From assembly GCA_002432095.1 (NCBI GenBank), contig DJFQ01000111.1:1-6814 (forward strand): a DNA stretch of 6,814 nt, given 5' to 3'. This DNA is from Marinagarivorans sp. UBA5868 (GTDB taxonomy: Bacteria > Pseudomonadota > Gammaproteobacteria > Pseudomonadales > Cellvibrionaceae). Below the pieces are notes generated by a model. It did no database searches. It was not told where the DNA came from and saw only the letters and a program-made list of their open reading frames with translations. The position numbers and the translations under genes are program-made. Position 1 is the first letter of the stretch, and each line of letters opens with the position of its first letter. Positions 1 through 5,732 of the stretch are shown piece after piece.

Positions 1-215
1 AACAGGAACATCACCACGCCCAACTCAGCAACGTGGATGATGGTTTGTGGATCGTTGATCAGTTGCAGTCCAAAAGGTCCTATCGCGAGTCCCGCTGCCA
101 AATATCCCAGCACCGAGCCGAGTCCAATACGTTTGAACAAAGGCACCGCCACAACCGCGGCACCCAACAGGGTGACTATGCCTACCAATTGCCCCGCATT
201 GCCTTCGGCTGCCAT
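1..215 (-). CDS. Kef-type (CPA2) monovalent cation:proton antiporter, N-terminal fragment
   Basis: This gene runs off the left edge; only the first 71 codons are visible. The start is the ATG read leftwards from 215, with a GAGGA ribosome binding site 6 bases upstream. The visible residues form a first membrane helix (about 8-26) and then the block [20 protein letters not shown] (31-50), followed by an [10 protein letters not shown] segment (59-68). This pattern (VLGYL-AG-IGP-GL, then H-AELGVV) is the N-terminal signature of the KefB/KefC branch of CPA2 antiporters, inner-membrane proteins that exchange K+ or Na+ for protons. Whether the C-terminal RCK/TrkA-N regulatory domain of true KefB/KefC is present cannot be seen, so no gene symbol is given. 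The gene is transcribed away from the TM2 gene. The family call is firm; the ion and any glutathione gating are unknown. Confidence 0.88.
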   Translation of the reverse strand, partial: MAAEGNAGQLVGIVTLLGAAVVAVPLFKRIGLGSVLGYLAAGLAIGPFGLQLINDPQTIIHVAELGVVMFL

Positions 216-221
216 GGCGAA

Positions 222-226
222 TCCTC
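222..226 (-). promoter_or_regulatory. Ribosome binding site of the Kef-type antiporter gene
   Basis: On the minus strand GAGGA lies 6 bases before the ATG at 215. This spacing supports that ATG as the true start and sets the left border of the intergenic region. Confidence 0.7.
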
Positions 227-301
227 AATGAATAAAAACAGGTGATGCTGACATGCCGTGCGACGAAATTGGCTGAATCGTGAGCACAGCCAGTGTGGAC
301 G

Positions 302-412
302 ATGCATAAACAGAGCGGCCATTATGACCCGTTCCAGAACGATTCGGAATCCGGCGAAAATTCTGGGGAATACCTGGACTTGATCACAGCAATTGAGACT
401 ATCAAAGATTAA
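302..412 (+). CDS. Doubtful small ORF, 36 residues, acidic
   Basis: An ATG at 302 opens a reading frame of 36 codons ending in TAA at 410-412. The product would be hydrophilic and acidic, rich in Asp, Glu and Ser (for example a DSESGENSGEY stretch at residues 14-24), with no membrane helix or recognised domain. The only ribosome-binding hint is a GGA 3 bases before the ATG, which is weak and too close; an in-frame GTG at 293 is an alternative start. I do not recognise the protein. It lies where the antiporter promoter should be, and a frame of this length can easily occur by chance, so it is listed only as a candidate. Confidence 0.15.
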   Translation: MHKQSGHYDPFQNDSESGENSGEYLDLITAIETIKD

Positions 413-423
413 ATCAGTAATAT
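393..423 (+). promoter_or_regulatory. Possible sigma-70 promoter for the TM2 gene
   Basis: TTGAGA (393-398) matches the -35 consensus at 5 of 6 positions. Two overlapping -10 candidates follow: AGTAAT (416-421, 17-base spacer) and TAATAT (418-423, 19-base spacer), each 4 of 6. Transcription would begin near 430, leaving a leader of about 150 bases before the TM2 start. This is judged by eye only; AT-rich intergenic DNA often gives such matches. Confidence 0.25.
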
Positions 424-498
424 TTCGCAGAAAGCGTCTCGGAAGCTATTAGACAGATTTCCATGTCTTGCAAAAGGGTGGATTCAAATAAGTTAATT

Positions 499-533
499 GC
501 GCTGCCGGCCCGCGTGTGACGCTTGCGCAGCGC
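499..533 (+). repeat. GC-rich inverted repeat in the TM2 leader
   Basis: GCGCTGC (499-505) is exactly complementary in inverted orientation to GCAGCGC (527-533). Inside the 21-base loop lies a smaller GCGT/ACGC hairpin (512-515 with 519-522, 3-base loop). In RNA this could fold as a nested stem about 50 bases before the TM2 start codon. No T-tract follows, so it is not an intrinsic terminator. Function is unknown. Confidence 0.35.
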
Positions 534-570
534 CATCAATAAGACGAGACTGATGCGCCCTTTAACACCC

Positions 571-580
571 GAGGAAAGGA
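571..580 (+). promoter_or_regulatory. Ribosome binding site of the TM2 gene
   Basis: GAGGAAAGGA directly precedes the ATG at 582. The GAGGA core sits 6 bases before the start codon and a second AGGA sits 1 base before it. The GAGGA core has normal spacing and fixes the start. Confidence 0.75.
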
Positions 581-581
581 T

Positions 582-977
582 ATGCGCGCAAATACCCACT
601 CAATCGTAATCGGATACATCGCCTGGATCTTTGGATTTATGGGCGCCCACCGCTTTTACTACGGCAAACGCCTCACCGGCACGATTTGGTTCTTCACTCT
701 CGGGTTGTTGTTTATCGGCTGGATCATCGATCTCTTCCTGATTCCGTCAATGGACCGGGAAGCCGACATGAAATACACCCCGGGTACCTACGACTACAAT
801 ATTTCTTGGATACTGCTTACATTCCTAGGGTTGTTCGGTGTCCATCGGATGTATTTGGGCAAATGGATTACCGGTATTTTGTATTTGCTCACGGGTGGAT
901 TTTTTGTGTTGGGTTGGCTTTACGATCTTTGGACGCTGAATTCTCAGGTTTCCGAGCGCAATGCACTCAGCCGTTAA
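582..977 (+). CDS. Tandem TM2-domain membrane protein
   Basis: This 131-residue inner-membrane protein consists of two TM2 repeats. Repeat 1 covers about residues 5-55 and repeat 2 about 72-121; both carry the same pattern: G-HR-Y-GK--TG (G21 H23 R24 Y26 G28 K29 T32 G33; G86 H88 R89 Y91 G93 K94 T97 G98) and then GW--DL (G46 W47 D50; G111 W112 D115). Each repeat forms a two-helix hairpin, giving four membrane segments (about 8-25, 34-54, 74-88, 95-118). A short polar linker (56-71) joins them and a polar tail ends the protein. TM2 proteins are common in bacteria, but their biochemical role is not settled, so no function is assigned. The start is fixed by a strong ribosome binding site. The gene appears monocistronic: the next gene begins 237 bases downstream. 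The domain call is firm. Confidence 0.9.
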   Translation: MRANTHSIVIGYIAWIFGFMGAHRFYYGKRLTGTIWFFTLGLLFIGWIIDLFLIPSMDREADMKYTPGTYDYNISWILLTFLGLFGVHRMYLGKWITGILYLLTGGFFVLGWLYDLWTLNSQVSERNALSR

Positions 978-1061
978 CTCAGCACATCTCATCCACATCA
1001 TGGCTCCTTATGGGGAGTCGGCAGCATCCCGCATCGCCTAAACGTCGGCTTGCCAATGCGT

Positions 1062-1120
1062 TTGTGACACAGGCAGAAGACCAGCAAATAATGGTCTTCT
1101 GCGGTGATCAGGCCTATGCT
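1062..1120 (+). promoter_or_regulatory. Possible promoter region of the ABC operon
   Basis: Two weak arrangements can be read. The first is TTGTGA (1062-1067) with AATAAT (1087-1092), 4 of 6 and 5 of 6 to consensus but with a long 19-base spacer. The second is TGGTCT (1092-1097) with TATGCT (1115-1120), 3 of 6 and 4 of 6, with a 17-base spacer. Both overlap the inverted repeat at 1073-1102, so a repressor bound there would block either. Neither is strong enough to be called alone. Confidence 0.22.
1073..1102. repeat. Perfect 11-bp inverted repeat, candidate operator or hairpin
   Basis: GCAGAAGACCA (1073-1083) and TGGTCTTCTGC (1092-1102) are perfect inverted copies separated by 8 AT-rich bases (1084-1091). 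It lies 95 bases after the TM2 stop and 112 bases before the adaptor start. Neither strand has a T-tract after the stem, so it is not a standard intrinsic terminator. A dyad of this size fits a dimeric transcription-factor operator, and the AATAAT at 1087-1092 (5 of 6 to the -10 consensus) lies in its centre. It could equally act as an RNA hairpin at a transcript end. The repeat is seen directly; its role is inferred. Confidence 0.55.
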
Positions 1121-1205
1121 AAATTACGGACCCCCCAAACGCATTCCCGGCGCTGCTTGCTAATCAGGATTGGGCGCTGATACCGACAGAAGATACCCAG
1201 CCGAT

Positions 1206-1209
1206 AGGA
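1206..1209 (+). promoter_or_regulatory. Ribosome binding site deciding the adaptor start
   Basis: AGGA lies 5 bases before the ATG at 1215. The frame stays open upstream to a TTG at 1170, but the 15 extra residues there would be polar and precede the lysine-rich stretch and membrane anchor. The ATG at 1215 is therefore the preferred start. Confidence 0.65.
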
Positions 1210-1214
1210 TATTC

Positions 1215-2459
1215 ATGGACAGGCCCATTCAAAAAAAGAAAAATCCAAAAAAACTCTACTTCTCCGCCTTGGCGATCGGTTTGGTTTTTCTCGCCAGTTA
1301 TATAGTCCTCTCCGACACTTCATCTGTTCAGCTCGACAAAGACGAAATTCGTGTGGGAATAGTGGAACAGGGAAATTTTGCGGTATTTGTGGTGGGCAAC
1401 GGCACGGTCATTTCCAGAGATGCTGAATACGTGTTACCTAAAGCAGCGGGAGAAGTCACTTCTGTTGAAGTCGAATCGGGCGACTGGGTAAAAGAAGGAC
1501 AAACCCTGTTCGTATTCGAGAACGAAGAACTACTTGAAGAATTTGATACACGGGAAGTTGGTTTGGCTGAAGCAAAAGCCGCTCTGGCAGCAAAAGCCTT
1601 TGAGCTGGAAACGCAAAAATTGCAACTAGAGACCGCTGTACTTCAGGCAGAATCCGCCTATAGGGTTAAAGAGGAAGAGCACCGCGCCCAGAAAATTCTG
1701 ATGGAAAATGAAAATTCACCCGTCTCGATCCTTGACTACCGTCAAACAGAAATCCAAACCGTACAACTGCGAAAGATTTTTGAATTGGAAAAGAATCGGT
1801 TGAATAACTTTCACGATTCCATGAAGGTACAACTCAATCAGTATGAAGCGCGGCTCGACTTGGCAGAAAAAATGGTCGCACGCTTGCAGGAGCGCGTCGA
1901 CAATCTGCATTTAAAGGCGAAAAAATCTGGCATTATCCAGGATGTCGACCTGAAACCCGGCCAACGAGTGGAAGTAGGGTCGGTTATTGGTGTTATCTCG
2001 AATCCAGACGATGTATATGTTCGCCTAAAGGTGTCCGCCGTGCAGGGTCATCGGCTCAAAGCTGGGCAAAATGCGATTATTGATGTTAGCGGCGTGGAAA
2101 AGCAGGGCAAAGTCGCGCGCATTGATCCCAATGTTAAAGGCACGACCATTGACGTTGATATCGAGCTGCTGGATAAAGAAGCCAATTTACGCAGCAATAT
2201 GTTCTTAAGCGGCCGCATTGTTATCCTGGAAATGGCATCAGCGCTGTATGTGGAGGCGCCGTCCAATGCCATCGAAAATGGCAACTCAAGCATGTACGTG
2301 CTTAATGAAAACGGCGATCAAGCAATTCTACAAAAGGTAGAAACCGGCTATCTGTCTGCCGGCAAAATTCAAGTCGCCAGTGGGTTGAATGTGGGCGATA
2401 AAGTGGTGGTTTCCGATACCACCCGATTTCGCAGCGCTAATAGCGTTGCACTACGGTAA
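1215..2459 (+). CDS. HlyD/MacA-type periplasmic adaptor of an ABC exporter
   Basis: This 414-residue membrane-fusion protein should be anchored in the inner membrane and reach into the periplasm to link the ABC permease with downstream partners. A lysine-rich cytoplasmic stub (residues 7-13) precedes one membrane helix (about 15-32). The first lipoyl half follows (about 74-104, with AAGEVTSVEVESGDWVKEGQ), then a long alpha-helical hairpin (about 110-232) rich in Glu, Lys, Gln and Leu, the second lipoyl half (about 233-262, with GIIQDVDLKPGQRVEVGSVI), and beta-barrel and membrane-proximal domains to the end. This is the standard adaptor order. The hairpin tip (160-171) does not show a clear RLS TolC-docking motif. 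It is the first gene of the operon, 17 bases before the ATPase. The family is firm; the substrate is unknown. Confidence 0.88.
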   Translation: MDRPIQKKKNPKKLYFSALAIGLVFLASYIVLSDTSSVQLDKDEIRVGIVEQGNFAVFVVGNGTVISRDAEYVLPKAAGEVTSVEVESGDWVKEGQTLFVFENEELLEEFDTREVGLAEAKAALAAKAFELETQKLQLETAVLQAESAYRVKEEEHRAQKILMENENSPVSILDYRQTEIQTVQLRKIFELEKNRLNNFHDSMKVQLNQYEARLDLAEKMVARLQERVDNLHLKAKKSGIIQDVDLKPGQRVEVGSVIGVISNPDDVYVRLKVSAVQGHRLKAGQNAIIDVSGVEKQGKVARIDPNVKGTTIDVDIELLDKEANLRSNMFLSGRIVILEMASALYVEAPSNAIENGNSSMYVLNENGDQAILQKVETGYLSAGKIQVASGLNVGDKVVVSDTTRFRSANSVALR

Positions 2460-2476
2460 CGCGGAAGGGAAAAGCT

Positions 2477-3202
2477 ATGAATGGCAACAATCTAATTCAA
2501 TTTGAAAAAGTCACCAAAATTTATCAGGCCGGCGACGTGGAAACCTTTGCCATTCACGAAGTGGATCTGCAAATCAAACGCGGCGAATATGTGGTGATTT
2601 CCGGACCGTCGGGCGGTGGTAAGTCGTCCATCCTATCCGTAATGGGCCTTTTGGATAAATGCACCAGCGGCCGCTATCTATTCAAAGGAAGCGATGTGAC
2701 CGGCATGTCGCGCAGCGAACTCGCCAAGATTCGCAATACCGAAATGGGATTTGTTTTCCAGTCGTTCAATCTTATTGACACGATTTCCGTTTATGACAAT
2801 GTAGCTTTGCCGTTGCGCTACCGCGATGACATCAGCGCGAAAGAAAAAGATCAGCGAGTAAAAGACGCACTGTTAAACGTGGGAATGGATCATCGTTTAA
2901 AACATCTCCCTGCACAACTCTCCGGCGGGCAACAGCAGCGGGTCGCCGTCGCCCGTGCATTTGTGGGTAGTCCGTCCATTATTCTTGCGGATGAACCCAC
3001 TGGTAACCTGGATTCCAAAAGCGCCGAAATTGTGATGGAACTATTGCAGAAGCAGTTTGATTCCGGTGTCACCATCTGCATGGTCACGCACGATCCGCGT
3101 TATACCACCGACGCAACCCGTGCCATACATGTTTTTGATGGTTCCATTCAAAGTGAGGAATTCCGCACTCCTATGGGGAAGGCAGAAATAGCAACTGCGT
3201 AA
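2477..3202 (+). CDS. MacB/LolD-type ABC transporter ATP-binding protein
   Basis: This 241-residue cytoplasmic ATPase powers the neighbouring permease. All motifs of an active nucleotide-binding domain are present: Walker [10 protein letters not shown] (43-51), Q-loop Gln95 in [11 protein letters not shown] signature LSGGQQQR (148-155), Walker B IILADEP with catalytic Glu173 (168-174), D-loop NLDS (177-180) and H-loop His205 in MVTHDPR. The FVFQSFNLI and [10 protein letters not shown] wording, and the length, are typical of the MacB/LolD/FtsE subfamily that drives FtsX-fold permeases. Walker A ends GGGKSS rather than the commoner GSGKST, which should still be functional. A GGAAGGGA ribosome binding site precedes the ATG. 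The gene lies 17 bases after the adaptor and 23 before the permease, so the three are surely one operon. Subfamily is firm; the transported molecule is not known. Confidence 0.95.
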   Translation: MNGNNLIQFEKVTKIYQAGDVETFAIHEVDLQIKRGEYVVISGPSGGGKSSILSVMGLLDKCTSGRYLFKGSDVTGMSRSELAKIRNTEMGFVFQSFNLIDTISVYDNVALPLRYRDDISAKEKDQRVKDALLNVGMDHRLKHLPAQLSGGQQQRVAVARAFVGSPSIILADEPTGNLDSKSAEIVMELLQKQFDSGVTICMVTHDPRYTTDATRAIHVFDGSIQSEEFRTPMGKAEIATA

Positions 3203-3225
3203 TCACGTAATAAACGGACGGAATC

Positions 3226-5670
3226 ATGATCAGTATTTACGACATTAAACAATCTGCAATTCGGGTTTATCGCGATTACGAATACAGCGCGGTTGTTATT
3301 ACCACTATGGCCTTCACTTTGGCCATCGCGCTATTTCTGTTCTCAATTGTTTTTACCATCAAATACAAACCTCTACCGGCCTACGAACCTCATAACATTG
3401 CCTGGTCCACACGCACAGAAAATGGCAACACATTTAATGTTGGTGGTTTAACCAGCTATGAATATGTTTACATCAAGCAGCATCAGAACCTGTTGGACCA
3501 CTTTGGCCGGTTGGAGCGCAGTGGCGTAACCCTTAGCACCGACCAGTTTACTGAGCAGTTTCAAGCGATTGCGACTTCTTCGGAGCTGTTTCGGTTATTG
3601 GGTGTGGACGCGATGCTCGGGCGCGTTTTGCTGCCCTCCGATGATGTCGTAGGGGGAGATAAATCCATCATCATTAGCTACGACATCTGGCGCAATCTTT
3701 TTGACAGCGCGGATGATGTCATCGGTAAAACAGTCAAGTTAAACGGTAAACTTGCGACGGTTATTGGAGTAATGGGGGAGGGGTTTCGTTTCCCCACCAA
3801 TCAGGACATTTGGTATTCCGATATCCTGCCAGAAGGCACGTTGCCGGACGACGGGGGCTGGAACAGTTTGTTTGGGCGTCTCAAGCCCGGTGTAACGATG
3901 GAGGATGTCGATAGGGAGTTCAAAAGATTAGGCGACCAAATTCGCAACGAATACCCTAACCAATACAAAGGCAAGGAAATCGTAACGGTTAAATTCACCG
4001 ACCGCTTCAGTTATTACATGGGATTTTTGCTGTCGATTTTAACCATCGCCAGCGTTGCCATTCTACTAATGGGTTGTTTCAGCGTCAGCAATTTAATTAT
4101 CGTGCGCAACCTGGAAAATGCCAAAGAAATCCTGATTAAGTCCGCGCTGGGTTTGCCGCTTCTGCGGGTTGTGACAAGTCTGTTATTGGAGACTTTCTGG
4201 TTGTGTGCTATCGCTACGTGTTTGGGTCTTTGGTTAACCCTTTTGGCGATTCAGTTTGTTGGTGCAGATGTGCTGGATGGCCCCTACTGGTGGGTGCTTG
4301 AGTTTCAAATGCCAATCTTTTTGACCGGCCTCGCTGCTGCCGCTTTTATTTGGCTTTCCACCGGTGTTATTCCGGTATGGATGGCGATGCGCCAGCCCAC
4401 CAATGGTCTATTGGCCAGCGGTCGTAAAGGTGGTGCTGGCACCACGCTCGGCAAAGTCATGAGCGGTTTTATGACCCTGCAAATATTTTGCGCATTTATT
4501 TTAATGGTTTTTACCGGCGTATTGGTGGGCGGACTCGTCCGTATGATCAATGCGGATTACGGTGTACCGCGAGACGGCTTTTTGATCGCCGAGGTCCAAC
4601 TCGGCGGTGCGTCCTATGAGGCACTTGAGCAGCGCGTGCAATATTACGATCGCTTCGTGGAGCAGGCTCGACAACTTCCCGGCGTAGAAAATGTTGGCGT
4701 GACCAGCGCCGTTCCCGGTTCGTGGGGCTTTTTATCAAACTTCACCTCCACTGAAAGAAAAATGGAAATCAACGGCGCTTTTCCCAAGTCCAACGAAATG
4801 CCCGTGAACGAAACATACTTCGCCACAATGGAGATGAAATTGCTGGAGGGCCGGAATTTTACCGAGGCGGACAAAGAAGGCGCCGAAGAAGTTGCCATTA
4901 TCAACGAGTCCATGGCAAAAACTTTATTTCCAGGGGAGAGCGCAGTAGGCCGGCAGTTTCAATACGACCCGGAAAATGAGGGCATCCTGTTGACCGTAGT
5001 GGGAGTAGTGCAGGATGTGGTCAGCGGTAATCCACTTTGGTATCTCTCACCCGAGAGCGAAAACTGGCGGTCTCAGCTTTATCGGCCAATCCGTCAGAAG
5101 CAGCCTATCTGGGACAGTAATACCCTGGTAATTAAAACCCAAGACAATCCCTACAACGTCATCGACCAAATCAAGAATATTGCTCGGACGATCGATTCAG
5201 GAATTCCTTTATATGAAATTCAAACGTTCGATGATCTGCTGCGCGACAATGAGTCAGGATTTCGCCGGATGATCTACACATTTTTACCTGCGGCTATTCT
5301 CGCACTGGTGATTTCCGCCTTGGGGATTTACGGCATTACCCGAAGAGTAGTGCTGCAAAACACGCCGGATATTGGTGTTATGAAAGCGTTGGGCATCGCA
5401 GACAGATTTATTAATCGCAAATATTTTATTGCAGCCGGAATCCAACTGGCCATGGGCACCCTAGTGGGCGTCATATTTTCATTTTTCGTATTACCTAAAT
5501 TGCCAGACGGCATCCTAATAACAGATAGCACGACTATTTTAATAGCCAGCTTAATCGTCACGGCCATTATCGCGTTGGTCGTGGCCGTCGCCAGTTACCT
5601 TCCTCTAATCTCAGCCCATAAGTTATCGCCACGTGATGCGATGAATTATCTGAGCATGAGCAAGGAATGA
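3226..5670 (+). CDS. Duplicated MacB-PCD/FtsX ABC permease (ADOP-like)
   Basis: This 814-residue inner-membrane permease contains the MacB-type unit twice. Unit one has a helix (21-45), a periplasmic core domain (about 47-262, with LGVDAMLGRVLLPSDD and VIGVMGEGFRFP) and an FtsX domain with three helices (about 266-293, 315-346, 362-387). Unit two has a helix (413-438), a second core domain (about 441-682, with LLEGRNFTEADKEG and TVVGVVQDV) and a second FtsX domain (about 683-705, 735-757, 770-793). Eight membrane segments in all match the ADOP (acidobacterial duplicated orphan permease) architecture. Both FtsX domains keep a cytoplasmic KSALG or MKALG segment (305-309, 719-723), the likely ATPase coupling site. 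Because both halves are on one chain, a single copy could replace the MacB homodimer. The ATPase and adaptor are encoded immediately upstream, so this member is not an orphan. The substrate is unknown. Confidence 0.92.
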   Translation: MISIYDIKQSAIRVYRDYEYSAVVITTMAFTLAIALFLFSIVFTIKYKPLPAYEPHNIAWSTRTENGNTFNVGGLTSYEYVYIKQHQNLLDHFGRLERSGVTLSTDQFTEQFQAIATSSELFRLLGVDAMLGRVLLPSDDVVGGDKSIIISYDIWRNLFDSADDVIGKTVKLNGKLATVIGVMGEGFRFPTNQDIWYSDILPEGTLPDDGGWNSLFGRLKPGVTMEDVDREFKRLGDQIRNEYPNQYKGKEIVTVKFTDRFSYYMGFLLSILTIASVAILLMGCFSVSNLIIVRNLENAKEILIKSALGLPLLRVVTSLLLETFWLCAIATCLGLWLTLLAIQFVGADVLDGPYWWVLEFQMPIFLTGLAAAAFIWLSTGVIPVWMAMRQPTNGLLASGRKGGAGTTLGKVMSGFMTLQIFCAFILMVFTGVLVGGLVRMINADYGVPRDGFLIAEVQLGGASYEALEQRVQYYDRFVEQARQLPGVENVGVTSAVPGSWGFLSNFTSTERKMEINGAFPKSNEMPVNETYFATMEMKLLEGRNFTEADKEGAEEVAIINESMAKTLFPGESAVGRQFQYDPENEGILLTVVGVVQDVVSGNPLWYLSPESENWRSQLYRPIRQKQPIWDSNTLVIKTQDNPYNVIDQIKNIARTIDSGIPLYEIQTFDDLLRDNESGFRRMIYTFLPAAILALVISALGIYGITRRVVLQNTPDIGVMKALGIADRFINRKYFIAAGIQLAMGTLVGVIFSFFVLPKLPDGILITDSTTILIASLIVTAIIALVVAVASYLPLISAHKLSPRDAMNYLSMSKE

Positions 5671-5732
5671 AAAGCTGGCCGTGGCGCATCATTTGGTGAT
5701 TGATATAAAACAGGTGCATACCGAGGAGCGCC
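5671..5732. other. Short convergent intergenic gap
   Basis: Sixty-two bases separate the permease stop from the chrA stop on the opposite strand. AGGTGC (5712-5717) can pair with GCGCCT (5728-5733) through one G-U on the plus strand. On the minus strand the same stem has a C-A mismatch but is followed by GTTTTAT, so it might serve as a poor terminator for chrA. No strong bidirectional terminator is visible. Confidence 0.35.

Larger units (their letters stand above)
216..581. other. Divergent intergenic region between antiporter and TM2 genes
   Basis: This stretch of 366 bases separates two divergently transcribed genes, so it should hold promoters for both. No gene is convincingly present. 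What can be seen is the antiporter ribosome binding site (222-226), a 36-codon ORF of doubtful status (302-412), a possible plus-strand promoter (393-423), a 7-bp GC-rich inverted repeat (499-505 with 527-533) in the TM2 leader, and the TM2 ribosome binding site (571-580). A minus-strand CATAAT hexamer at 321-326 could be a -10 for the antiporter, but it has no good -35 element. No tRNA, insertion sequence or CRISPR-like repeat was seen. Confidence 0.6.
978..1214. other. Intergenic region upstream of the ABC operon
   Basis: This non-coding gap of 237 bases separates the TM2 stop from the adaptor start. It holds the perfect inverted repeat at 1073-1102, possible promoter hexamers around it, a run of six C (1131-1136) and the adaptor ribosome binding site (1206-1209). 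No hairpin followed by a T-tract was found after the TM2 gene, so where its transcript ends is unclear. Confidence 0.55.

Noticed and set aside
414..599. Minus-strand open frame of 61 codons upstream of the TM2 gene
   Set aside because: It overlaps the TM2 ribosome binding site and start on the opposite strand, and no domain is recognisable in its product.
1040..1063. AAACG/CGTTT inverted repeat after the TM2 gene as terminator
   Set aside because: The arms are 5 bp with an imperfect interior and no following T-tract; this is expected by chance.
686..1180. Plus-strand open frame of 164 codons overlapping the TM2 gene
   Set aside because: It is out of frame with the clear TM2 protein, has no membrane or domain pattern of its own, and runs through the intergenic inverted repeat. 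It is a shadow frame.
1170..1214. Upstream TTG start for the adaptor gene
   Set aside because: It would add 15 polar residues with no family support, whereas the ATG at 1215 has an AGGA at good spacing and begins right before the lysine-rich stub and membrane anchor.
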